19,265 nucleotides of DNA, from the NCBI GenBank assembly GCA_964501545.1, contig CAZCSH010000009.1:1-19265 (forward strand). Direction: 5' to 3'. Source of the stretch: CAZCSH01 sp964501545 (GTDB taxonomy: Bacteria > Patescibacteriota > Minisyncoccia > Minisyncoccales > RBG-13-42-11). Shown here one piece after another: positions 6,360-13,559 of the stretch; position 1 is the stretch's first letter; each line of letters opens with the position of its first letter. Made by a program: the position numbers and the translations under genes. The notes under the pieces are model-generated. The model did not search any database and was not told the origin of the DNA. It saw only the letters and a list, made by a program, of their open reading frames with translations.

Positions 6360-7054
6360 TTAGTGTTTGTGGTGCTCGTAGAATTTCACTTCTTCACCAT
6401 AGAGTTTGTGTAAGTTTTCTAGAGTTAAAACTTCTTTTGGAATACCCTGACAGATTGGGCATTTGTTTAGACAAATCACAAAATTGGAAAATTTAAAAAC
6501 AACACTCAAGTCATGGGTAACCAGTAAAATCGTTAAATTTCTTTTTTCTTTTAGTTCAGCTAATAAAGTGTAGATGGTCTCTTTACCACTAATATCAATT
6601 CCGGCGGTTGGCTCGTCAAAAAGCAAAATATCGGGATTTCTAATTAAAGCCCAGGCAACTAATATTCTCTGAAACTGCCCGGAAGACAGCTCTCCTAATT
6701 CCCTCTTTTGGAATAAAGTAGGAGTCTCTTTAAACCCTACTGAATTTAAAATTTCTTTTATTTCTTTTTTTGAAGCTCCTTTCAGTTCAAAAAATCTTCA
6801 ACGCTCATCGGGGCATCTTTTATAAATGGCAGTCTTTGAGGAACATAACCAATTTTAACTTCTTTTTGCCGCTCAATTTCTCCTTTATATGGCAAAACTC
6901 CTAATAAAGTTTTCAATAAAACTGTTTTCCCCGCTCCATTTGGTCCCAAAATCGTTAGAATATCTCCCTTTTTTACTTCAAAAGATAAATCTTCAATGAT
7001 TTTTTCATCGTTTAACTTCACGTTTAAATTTTTTACCCTTAAAATTGTATTCAT
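6360..7054 (-). pseudogene. metal ABC transporter ATPase, frameshifted at a T run
   Basis: The gene reads MNTILRVKNLNV, Walker A GPNGAGKT and Q-loop YVPQR, then meets TGA just after SVEDFLN. In the -1 frame it continues without interruption: ELKGASKKEI, signature LSSGQFQR, Walker B ILLFDEPTAGID, switch histidine THDL and a His-rich tail FYEHHKH typical of zinc-type ATPases. All ABC motifs are thus present in two frames. The switch falls at six T residues (A run 6789-6794) in the context GAT TTT TTG AAC TGA. One lost T, a sequencing error or -1 frameshifting at T TTT TTG would each explain it. It would power the permease encoded 136 bp downstream. Confidence 0.85.
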
Positions 7055-7061
7055 TTATCGA

Positions 7062-7107
7062 GTTTCCGCGAAGCGGAAACGAAGATGAAGAAGAGATTTA
7101 TCTCTTC
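7062..7107. repeat. two hairpins between nrdG and the ATPase gene
   Basis: GTTTCCGC/GCGGAAAC with loop GAA (7062-7080) is a perfect 8-bp stem; GAAGAGAT/ATCTCTTC with a 2-base centre (7090-7107) is another. They fill most of the 64-bp gap and have no U-tract, so they are not ordinary terminators. Confidence 0.6.
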
Positions 7108-7118
7108 GACTGCCGAGT

Positions 7119-7820
7119 TTAGTTTCTCACTTCGCAGGTTTCAAAATAAGGCGAGATTTCTTTTTTAATTGATTCCAAAAACTCATCTGGATAAGGTTTG
7201 ATTTTTGCAAAACCGGGATTGAGAGTCTTTTCTGCCCGAAAATTCTGGAGAGAAAATTTTTTAGCTGGACTTATCCATTTGGCAATCCTTATAATATCTT
7301 CTTTAGTGTGTAAGGTCGGGACTACCGTCATTCTGAATTCAAAATCAACTTCTCCTGCTTTTAATATTTTGATACTTTTCTCGATGTCAGCTAGGTTGAT
7401 TTTTACTCCGGCCGCCATTTCGTATTTTTCTTTCGGCGCTTTGATATCCATAGCTACATAATCAACTAGATTTTCATCTATCAATTTCTTTAGCATCTCG
7501 GGATTGGAACCGTTGGTATCCAGTTTTACCAAAAACCCTAAATTTTTAATTTTCTTGATAAATTCCGGTAAATCTTTATTTATGGTAGGCTCTCCTCCGC
7601 AGATGACAATCCCTTCCAACAATCCCTGTCTTTCTCTCAGAAAATCAAACAATTCTTTCTCTGAAATCCTGGGCTGCTTTTTTATTTTCTCTGGTAAAAC
7701 TAACTCTGCCGAATAACAGAAAGGACAACGGAAATTGCAGCCAATTAAAAAAATAGTACAGGCTACTCTGCCTGGATAATCAATCAGAGTTGTTTTTTGA
7801 AACCCACCAATTTCTATCAT
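7119..7820 (-). CDS. nrdG: anaerobic ribonucleotide reductase activase
   Basis: This radical-SAM enzyme generates the glycyl radical on NrdD. The CxxxCxxC motif for the 4Fe-4S cluster is CNFRCPFC (Cys28, 32, 35). ICGGEPT follows as the SAM-binding GGE motif, then LDTNGSNPE and YVAMDIKAP. The N-terminus GGFQKTTLIDYPGR and the 233-residue length fit the longer NrdG-like group (sometimes labelled pyruvate-formate-lyase-activating-like) common in archaea and CPR. The start overlaps the nrdD stop by four bases (ATGA), typical of a coupled nrdD-nrdG operon. Confidence 0.9.
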   Translation of the reverse strand: MIEIGGFQKTTLIDYPGRVACTIFLIGCNFRCPFCYSAELVLPEKIKKQPRISEKELFDFLRERQGLLEGIVICGGEPTINKDLPEFIKKIKNLGFLVKLDTNGSNPEMLKKLIDENLVDYVAMDIKAPKEKYEMAAGVKINLADIEKSIKILKAGEVDFEFRMTVVPTLHTKEDIIRIAKWISPAKKFSLQNFRAEKTLNPGFAKIKPYPDEFLESIKKEISPYFETCEVRN

Positions 7821-10800
7821 TGAGCCCTGGCTAAATCTCTTGGTATTTTAAATTCTTTTCTCTGTTTAAATTCTTCTTGTTTCCCTTCATGCCATTGATT
7901 AACAGGACGCAAATAACCGACTACCCGGCTATAGACTTCGCAGGGCTGTTTAACTGTGCATTGCGGGCAGAAAAAGTGTTCTCCAGAGATGTAGCCATGG
8001 ACAGGGCAAATAGAAAAGGTAGGGGTGAGAGAAATATAAGATAGGTGGAAGTTTTCAAAAACTTTCTTAACAAGAGATTTGGCTGTCTGGGGATCAGAGA
8101 TCCTTTCTCCCAAAAAGAGATGTAAAACCGTGTTATGAACGAAAACTAAGCAATTTTTACCAGCTAAATAATTATGATTTTTCTTTGTCATTAAATCGTA
8201 GAATTGATTCTCTTGAACATCAATTTTTGAAACTCCTTTAACTCTTACCACTGGAAGATGACGTTTTTTTCTATTAGATAAATTTTCTTTAATTCTTGAA
8301 GGATTAACAGTAATCTTTAACTTATTTTTTATATTGCTCGCTTCGTAAGAGGGTATTATTAATCTAAAGCCATTTACTTCATTTTTTCTTTTCGTTGGTT
8401 TCTCTCTCTTTGAAATTATAACTCCTGCTTTAGTGCAAATCTCTAAAATATCTTCGGCTAATTTAGAAGAAACAGTAAAATATTCAATATTACCATCTCT
8501 TTTTGTAATATTACCATCACTGTCAACTAAACCACTAATAAGAGAGAATAGATTGCTTTTGGTAATATTTTCTTTTACTATTTGAGGGATAAAAACACTG
8601 TAAACTTTCTTACCCGACTTAAAACCATATTTAAAGAAAAAATCTAGAACAATTTTTTGGGAGGACACAACTTCTTTCAGCACCTCGCTTCTTTTTTCAT
8701 TATGAATTACCTTAACCTCACAATTAAAATATTTATTTAAAATTTCCACCACTTTCTCTAAAGGCTCTTGATGGGCACTGAAAAAACGAATCTTATATTT
8801 TTTTAACTTATTCCCTCCTCGATTATCGATAAATTTGGAAATACAACCATCGCCAATAAAGAATCCTAATAACCACATTAAATCTTCATTTAATTCTGTC
8901 TCTTTTTCGGGATATAAATTATCAGAATTTTGTAAAATATAATCTCCAATTTTTAATTCATCTGCTCTTTTCTCTATTACCCGATATTTAGGAAATTCCT
9001 GATATCTTTCACGGCATTCAGCATTCCATCTTATGTGAGTGGCAAAGGCTTTTATATTTTTTACTTTTTCTTCGCAAATTGGACAGGTTGGATTTGGCTT
9101 GAATCTTTCGAGGACGAAAAATGGATGCCAATCAGAAGTAACTATATCTAAATTTCGTTCCCCTTCTACTCTAATTTTATTGTGTTTTTTAACACCAATT
9201 TTTACTGCTTCTAAAATTTCGTCCCACTCACTACTTTTTTTCTCCAGATTATAACTTAAAGCTTTGATAGGCTTTAATTTTTCAAAATCTTTAATAATGT
9301 CTTCTATTGGTAATAGTCCTTTATCAGTTAAAACCTTGTTTCCTTTTTCAATACAGCCTCCAGTGTACTTGCATTGAATTTCATCTTGAATTTTTAAGGC
9401 TTCAAAAATATCATCTGTGTAGTTAACCGGCAATTGGGCAGAGTTTGTATAATAAGGAACTTTCTTGGTACCAGCAGTAATAATCTCGGGATATTTTTCT
9501 TTGTCTTTTAAAGCTAATCTGTAAGAAGCGCCTTCAGCCGGAGTGGCTTCTAAATTATAGAGGTTATCGGTTTCTTTTTGGTAATTTATCAATCTCTCTC
9601 GCATAAAGTCCAAAACTTCTATGGTAAACCTTCTGCCTCTTTTTGAACCAACGTTATCGTCAATAAAATTCAACAAGGCTTCATTCATCCCCAGAATACC
9701 AATGGTTGAAAAATGGTTTCCCCAATAACTCCCTCTCATTTTCTTAATTCCAGCTAAATAGAATTTTGAATAGGGGTAAAGGCCTTTTTCCATGAAATCA
9801 TCCAGAGCCTTTCTTTTAATTTCCAAGCTGGTTTTAGCTAAATCCATTACCCTGGCTAACCTTTCAAAAAATTCTTTTTTAGTTTTAGAAAGATAACCAA
9901 TTCTGGGAAGATTAATCGTCACTACCCCAATTGAACCTGTCAGGGGGTCTGAGCCAAAAAGCCCTCCTCCTCTTTTGTAAAGTTCTTTGTTTGATAATCT
10001 CAACCGACAACACATTGACCTGACATCCTCTGGCTTCATGTCAGAATGGATAAAGTTGGCAAAATAGTTAACTCCGTACTTAGCTGTAGCTTCCCAAAGA
10101 GGCTCCAAGGTCTTTGACTCCCAATCAAAATCAGGAGTAATATTAACCGTCGGAATGGGAAAAGTAAAAGGCCTTCCTTTGGCATCTCCTTCCATTAGCC
10201 CCTCATAAAAAGCTTGATTTATCATATTCATTTCCTCTTGAAATTCTCCATAAGTTTCTTTTTGAGGCTTTCCTCCGATAATGACAGGCTGCTTTGATAA
10301 CGTAGGCGAAGGGGTGATGTCTAAGGTGATATTTGTGAAGGGTGTCTGAAAACCAACCCGAGTGGGAATGGCCATGTTAAACAGGAACTCCTGAATCGCT
10401 TGTTTTACTTGATGGTAGTTAAGATTGTCATACCTAACAAAAGGAGCCAAAAGCGTGTCGAAAGAAGAAATAGCTTGTGCGCCTGCGCTTTCCCCTTGGA
10501 GCGTATAAAAGAAGTTAACCAGTTGACCTAAAGCTGTTCTGAAATGTTTTGGTGGTTTTGATTCAACCTTCCCGGCCACTCCCCGAAAACCCTTAAGAAG
10601 CAAATCATAAAGGTCCCAACCGCAACAATAAGTTGAAAGGCTATCTAAGTTGTGAATGTGAAAGTCTCCTGATTCCAAGGCCTCTCTGATTTCTTTTGGA
10701 TAAACTTTATTCAACCAGTATTTCTTGGTAATGGCTGAAACCCCGTAATGATTCAAGCCCTGGAGAGAATAGGCCATATTGGCATTCTCCCGAACCTGCC

Positions 10801-11164
10801 AATCTAGTTCCTGAACATATTTATCAACCATTTCCACTGACTCGTCAATCACTCCAACTGTTTCTCTAATTCTTCTCCTCTGCTCTCTATATAAAATGTA
10901 GGCTCTGGCAGTTTCCACCAAACCTTCCAAAATTAAAACCTCCTCCACTATATCTTGGATCTGCTCTACATGAGGAATTTCTTCTTCTTTAAATCTCCGA
11001 TTGAGAATCTGAACCACCCTATCAGAAAGCTTCTTTGATCTAACGCCGTCCCCTTGCCCGGTAGCGGTAATGGCTTTGAAAATAGCATTGGTAATTTTGC
11101 TCTGGTCAAAGTCAACTATTGTGCCGTCCCTTTTTTGAATTTTACTAATATGGATTTTAGCCAT
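7817..11164 (-). CDS. nrdD: class III anaerobic ribonucleotide reductase with intein
   Basis: The 1115-residue precursor contains a 408-residue intein (604-1011); the spliced enzyme would have 707 residues. It reduces ribonucleoside triphosphates to deoxy forms without oxygen. Seen: an ATP-cone (about 1-100), an active-site region with STYCCGWDL near 180 and RSMCCRLRL near 386, and NLEATPAEGAS. The conserved QCKYTGG/TVLHLFLGE is split by the intein. Towards the C-terminus are a zinc-site region (CPVHG, then CPQC) and the glycyl-radical motif RVVGYL with Gly1083. A promoter with TTGACC and TAAAAT lies upstream. The next gene upstream encodes a Trx/FTR fusion, so thioredoxin rather than formate may be the reductant (inference). 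No convincing Shine-Dalgarno sequence. Confidence 0.95.
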   Translation of the reverse strand: MAKIHISKIQKRDGTIVDFDQSKITNAIFKAITATGQGDGVRSKKLSDRVVQILNRRFKEEEIPHVEQIQDIVEEVLILEGLVETARAYILYREQRRRIRETVGVIDESVEMVDKYVQELDWQVRENANMAYSLQGLNHYGVSAITKKYWLNKVYPKEIREALESGDFHIHNLDSLSTYCCGWDLYDLLLKGFRGVAGKVESKPPKHFRTALGQLVNFFYTLQGESAGAQAISSFDTLLAPFVRYDNLNYHQVKQAIQEFLFNMAIPTRVGFQTPFTNITLDITPSPTLSKQPVIIGGKPQKETYGEFQEEMNMINQAFYEGLMEGDAKGRPFTFPIPTVNITPDFDWESKTLEPLWEATAKYGVNYFANFIHSDMKPEDVRSMCCRLRLSNKELYKRGGGLFGSDPLTGSIGVVTINLPRIGYLSKTKKEFFERLARVMDLAKTSLEIKRKALDDFMEKGLYPYSKFYLAGIKKMRGSYWGNHFSTIGILGMNEALLNFIDDNVGSKRGRRFTIEVLDFMRERLINYQKETDNLYNLEATPAEGASYRLALKDKEKYPEIITAGTKKVPYYTNSAQLPVNYTDDIFEALKIQDEIQCKYTGGCIEKGNKVLTDKGLLPIEDIIKDFEKLKPIKALSYNLEKKSSEWDEILEAVKIGVKKHNKIRVEGERNLDIVTSDWHPFFVLERFKPNPTCPICEEKVKNIKAFATHIRWNAECRERYQEFPKYRVIEKRADELKIGDYILQNSDNLYPEKETELNEDLMWLLGFFIGDGCISKFIDNRGGNKLKKYKIRFFSAHQEPLEKVVEILNKYFNCEVKVIHNEKRSEVLKEVVSSQKIVLDFFFKYGFKSGKKVYSVFIPQIVKENITKSNLFSLISGLVDSDGNITKRDGNIEYFTVSSKLAEDILEICTKAGVIISKREKPTKRKNEVNGFRLIIPSYEASNIKNKLKITVNPSRIKENLSNRKKRHLPVVRVKGVSKIDVQENQFYDLMTKKNHNYLAGKNCLVFVHNTVLHLFLGERISDPQTAKSLVKKVFENFHLSYISLTPTFSICPVHGYISGEHFFCPQCTVKQPCEVYSRVVGYLRPVNQWHEGKQEEFKQRKEFKIPRDLARAQ
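8132..9355 (-). mobile_element. intein with LAGLIDADG homing endonuclease in NrdD
   Basis: The intein begins at Cys604 (CIEKGNKVLTDKG) and ends VFVHN at Asn1011, with Thr as the first C-extein residue, all standard for class 1 splicing. Block B is VTSDWHPFFV. Two dodecapeptides, WLLGFFIGDG (near 765) and LISGLVDSDG (near 875), indicate a LAGLIDADG endonuclease. Between block B and the endonuclease is an insert with CPIC (694, 697), His710 and Cys717, which resembles a zinc finger. The insertion point, inside the conserved TGGTV of NrdD, is a position where an insert would inactivate the enzyme unless spliced out. Confidence 0.92.
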
Positions 11165-11192
11165 TTTTGAGAAAAAAATGAAATATTATTAT

Positions 11193-11221
11193 ATTTTATC
11201 TCTGATTAAAAGGACGGTCAA
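11193..11221 (-). promoter_or_regulatory. promoter of nrdD
   Basis: Minus strand: TTGACC (11221-11216), a 17-bp spacer, TAAAAT (11198-11193). The start would be near 11186, leaving a leader of about 22 nt without a Shine-Dalgarno sequence. The 12-mer GCAGGGCTTGAC that contains the -35 recurs upstream of the DUF5679-like gene (3351-3362). Confidence 0.65.
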
Positions 11222-11231
11222 GCCCTGCCAA

Positions 11232-11258
11232 CTCTCTTAAAGAGAGATTTTATCCACA
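11232..11258. promoter_or_regulatory. palindrome and DnaA-box match upstream of nrdD
   Basis: CTCTCTTAAAGAGAG (about 11233-11247) is an inverted repeat around a single centre base, and an exact DnaA box TTATCCACA follows (11250-11258, plus strand). Both are just upstream of the -35 box and just after the Trx/FTR stop. The palindrome could be an operator; without a T-tract it is not a clear terminator. It does not resemble NrdR boxes. Confidence 0.4.
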
Positions 11259-11268
11259 GCCCAAAACC

Positions 11269-11859
11269 TCACCCCTTGACGAACAATCCACAAAAACAAT
11301 GACCATCTCGCTCAATTTCCTGGCGATGCCAAACACAGGGGCAGATTTTCTTTTTATCCTCTTCTTGGTTGCCGGTAACCCGCCTGCAGGGGCAATACCT
11401 GAAGCCGTGTTTCTTTTCGTTCTCCAGCAACCCCATCACTAATCTTTCTGTCACTTCCTTATCAGGGTTTAGCTTAAATCCATTTTTTTCAGCATATTCT
11501 TGATAGCTTTTAATTATCTCTTTAACATCTTTTCTGTTTGCGACGTCTTCTAACATTTTATTTAATAACTCTCTGACTATTGGCTCTGGTTTCGCTCCTA
11601 TAAATCCGCTGACTGGTTTGCCTCCGTTAAAAAGGACCACCATTGGGATTCTATCTATTCCCAATTTTTGGGCAGTTAGACGAGCAGCATCAAGATTCAC
11701 TTTGGCTAAAATAAATTTATCTTTAAACTCTTCGGTCAATTTCTCCAAAATCGGAGTAAGTATAGAACAGGGGCTACACCATTCGGCCCAAAAGTCAACC
11801 AAAACCGGTCTCTGACTTTCCTTTATTTCCTTTTCAAAGTTTTCATCCGTCAAGTCCAT
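11269..11859 (-). CDS. thioredoxin fused to FTR catalytic-type domain
   Basis: Residues 1-105 are a thioredoxin fold with WCSPC (27-31) and the cis-proline stretch RIPMVVLF. After a helical linker, the C-terminal 45 residues carry CPC (156-158), CPC (173-175) and CFC (188-190), the six-Cys pattern of the catalytic beta subunit of ferredoxin:thioredoxin reductase, which holds a 4Fe-4S cluster beside a redox disulfide. So one chain seems to hold both the reductase and its substrate thioredoxin. I chose the ATG at 11859, which overlaps the ferredoxin stop (TAATG); the longer frame would overlap that gene by 58 bp. A ferredoxin encoded directly upstream is the obvious electron donor. Confidence 0.88.
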   Translation of the reverse strand: MDLTDENFEKEIKESQRPVLVDFWAEWCSPCSILTPILEKLTEEFKDKFILAKVNLDAARLTAQKLGIDRIPMVVLFNGGKPVSGFIGAKPEPIVRELLNKMLEDVANRKDVKEIIKSYQEYAEKNGFKLNPDKEVTERLVMGLLENEKKHGFRYCPCRRVTGNQEEDKKKICPCVWHRQEIERDGHCFCGLFVKG

Positions 11860-12044
11860 TATTCTTCTTCTTTTTCCTCTATCGCTCCATAAGGACAGAG
11901 TTCCTCTCCTCCACATTCTTTGACCTTTTTAGAATCGATGACTTCGGCCTTGCCATCCTCTTTTAATTCGGTTCCTCCAGGACAGTTAGCTGCGCAAAGA
12001 CCGCAACCTATACATTTTTCTTTATTGACTTTATAATTTGCCAT
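11859..12044 (-). CDS. small 4Fe-4S ferredoxin
   Basis: The protein has 61 residues from the ATG at 12044 (MANYKVNKEK). CIGCGLCAANCP supplies three or four ligands, and a later Cys plus LCPYGAI resembles single-cluster ferredoxins of the Pyrococcus/Thermotoga type, in which the last CP cysteine is a ligand and two others may form a disulfide. The C-terminus is strongly acidic. It carries single electrons in the cytoplasm. It overlaps the Trx/FTR gene by one base and starts 4 nt after the upstream CcdA-type gene, so the three are one operon. An ATG at 12056 would add four residues. Confidence 0.88.
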   Translation of the reverse strand: MANYKVNKEKCIGCGLCAANCPGGTELKEDGKAEVIDSKKVKECGGEELCPYGAIEEKEEE

Positions 12045-12048
12045 GGAT

Positions 12049-13206
12049 TTACACAAACATTAATAATTCTGGTTTAAATAATAATAAAAGCCCCAGAACA
12101 ATGAGTAATAAGCCTCCGATTAAAGTGGCCCAATAATTGTACTTCTCTGTGAAACCAAACTTGCTCATGGTAACTACAGCCAGAGAAAAAATAATTAAGT
12201 CATCCAGTATAAAAACAAAAGTGTAAAGCAAAAGATAAAGATAATAAGAAAAGGCATTTAAGTTCTGCGAGGCTAAAATCCTGGTGTAAATAGCTGGCAA
12301 GCCAGAAGAACAGAAAAACTCAACCAGATTTACTCCTAGGGCCAGGAGAATAACTCCGCCAAAAATGGCAAAAGTTAAAGGAGAAGCCACCAGCTTTTCT
12401 GACTGAATTCTCAATCTTTCTTTTATTCTATCTTGAAAGCCGGGTTTGCCATCCAAAACTTTACAAACACCGGGCTGAAACATTAAGAAGCTCTTAATCT
12501 GCCAGAGACCGACTAAAATAGCCAAAGCCCCTATCAGTAGTCTTGTCAGGTTGACATAAGAAATTACCAAAAAGAGGTTAAACCAAGCTGTCAGAATGAG
12601 ATAATAAACAAGACTGGAAGCAGCAATAAAAGTGCCCCCAATAAGCCACATTCTTTTTCGGGAGCGGGTATTAATCAAAAGAACAATCAAGAAAAGCAAA
12701 ACCCACATAGCGCAGGGGTTAAAGCCATCCAAAGCACCAAAGATAACAGTTAAAACGGGCAAGGAGACACTAGTGATGTCAACACTGCCTAAAAAGGGTA
12801 TCTTAATTTCCTGAAAAGGTTTTGTTTCCCCTCCCAAACACTCTTCCAGGCAAGTTTCTATCTCTTGGGCAACTTGATCATTAAACCCAATAAAGTATTT
12901 GGTCGAAGTGAATGTCACCGGCACCCAGCCCTGGTCCTTTTCTGGAACATTGTAGTTTTTATAAAACTCTTCCAGAAATGTTTTGTTTTCCGGATGAAAA
13001 ACAACCTCGTACTCATTCACTTTTATCTCAGGATATTTTTCTTCCAGCTCAACAAGAAATTCCCTTTCTGCGGCACAGTGAGGACAGGTCTGGCTGGAAA
13101 AGAAATTGATCTCAATGTTTTCTTGAGCTAAAACAAAATTAGCGTTCCAGAAAAGGGAGCTGAGAAAGAAAACAACAAAAAAAACAAAAAAACTCTTTTT
13201 TACCAT
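12049..13206 (-). CDS. secreted thioredoxin-like domain plus CcdA/DsbD-type membrane domain
   Basis: The protein has 385 residues. A signal peptide (1-27, ending NANFVLA) leads into a thioredoxin-like domain with CPHC (41-44), outside the membrane. About six membrane helices follow, with GFNPCAMW (Cys165) and EFFCSSGLP (Cys299). These are the paired cysteines through which CcdA and DsbD pass electrons across the membrane. The protein therefore appears to combine an extracytoplasmic thiol domain with the transporter, taking electrons from cytoplasmic thioredoxin to reduce disulfides outside. A thioredoxin/FTR fusion and ferredoxin encoded just downstream fit as donors. A promoter lies so close that the transcript would begin at or next to the ATG. 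Confidence 0.85.
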   Translation of the reverse strand: MVKKSFFVFFVVFFLSSLFWNANFVLAQENIEINFFSSQTCPHCAAEREFLVELEEKYPEIKVNEYEVVFHPENKTFLEEFYKNYNVPEKDQGWVPVTFTSTKYFIGFNDQVAQEIETCLEECLGGETKPFQEIKIPFLGSVDITSVSLPVLTVIFGALDGFNPCAMWVLLFLIVLLINTRSRKRMWLIGGTFIAASSLVYYLILTAWFNLFLVISYVNLTRLLIGALAILVGLWQIKSFLMFQPGVCKVLDGKPGFQDRIKERLRIQSEKLVASPLTFAIFGGVILLALGVNLVEFFCSSGLPAIYTRILASQNLNAFSYYLYLLLYTFVFILDDLIIFSLAVVTMSKFGFTEKYNYWATLIGGLLLIVLGLLLLFKPELLMFV

Positions 13207-13212
13207 CAGCTT

Positions 13213-13242
13213 ATTGTATCACTTCTCTCTCCTGAGAATCAA
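13213..13242 (-). promoter_or_regulatory. promoter giving a near-leaderless CcdA-operon mRNA
   Basis: Minus strand: TTGATT (13242-13237), an 18-bp spacer, TACAAT (13218-13213), then six bases to the ATG at 13206. The predicted start is the A of the ATG or next to it. No ribosome site is possible in so short a leader. Confidence 0.55.
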
Positions 13243-13251
13243 CTCCTTTAA

Positions 13252-13533
13252 TTATTCTGTTAATTCCTCCACTTCTTTTTCGCCCTTTTCCAATTCTTTT
13301 ACCTGCTCTTCGTCAATCTTTAGCAAAAGAGCCTGAAACTCTCCAACATGGGCCTTCTCTTCTCTGGCAACATCTAAAAGAATCTTTTTAATCTTCCCGT
13401 CCTGAGTCATCCCTACCATCTGCTCATAAAGGTTAATAGCGTCTAACTCAGCTAAAATGCCGGCTCTTAATATTTCTTTATCCAGGTCTTCTTGTTTTAT
13501 CTTCTCAAGATTAATTGGTAATTTTGACAGCAT
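13252..13533 (-). CDS. EncFtn-type ferritin-like mini-protein
   Basis: This 93-residue two-helix protein resembles the ferritin-like cargo domain of encapsulins: LAELDAINLYEQM, LLDVAREEKAHVGEFQALLL, and an acidic end EVEELTE. Likely iron ligands are Glu29, Glu59 and His62, matching the Glu/Glu/His ferroxidase set of EncFtn, in which two chains build one site. In Pyrococcus-type encapsulins a similar domain is fused in front of the shell protein. Here no shell gene is adjacent and no separate targeting tail is evident. Likely role: ferrous iron oxidation and storage or peroxide protection. It lies between UppP and the CcdA-type gene. Confidence 0.82.
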   Translation of the reverse strand: MLSKLPINLEKIKQEDLDKEILRAGILAELDAINLYEQMVGMTQDGKIKKILLDVAREEKAHVGEFQALLLKIDEEQVKELEKGEKEVEELTE

Positions 13534-13559
13534 ATGACTTAATTAATTATTTGCGACCT

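Noticed and set aside
11233..11247. CTCTCTTAAAGAGAG as a terminator for the Trx/FTR gene
   Set aside because: The stem is short and no T-tract follows on the minus strand.
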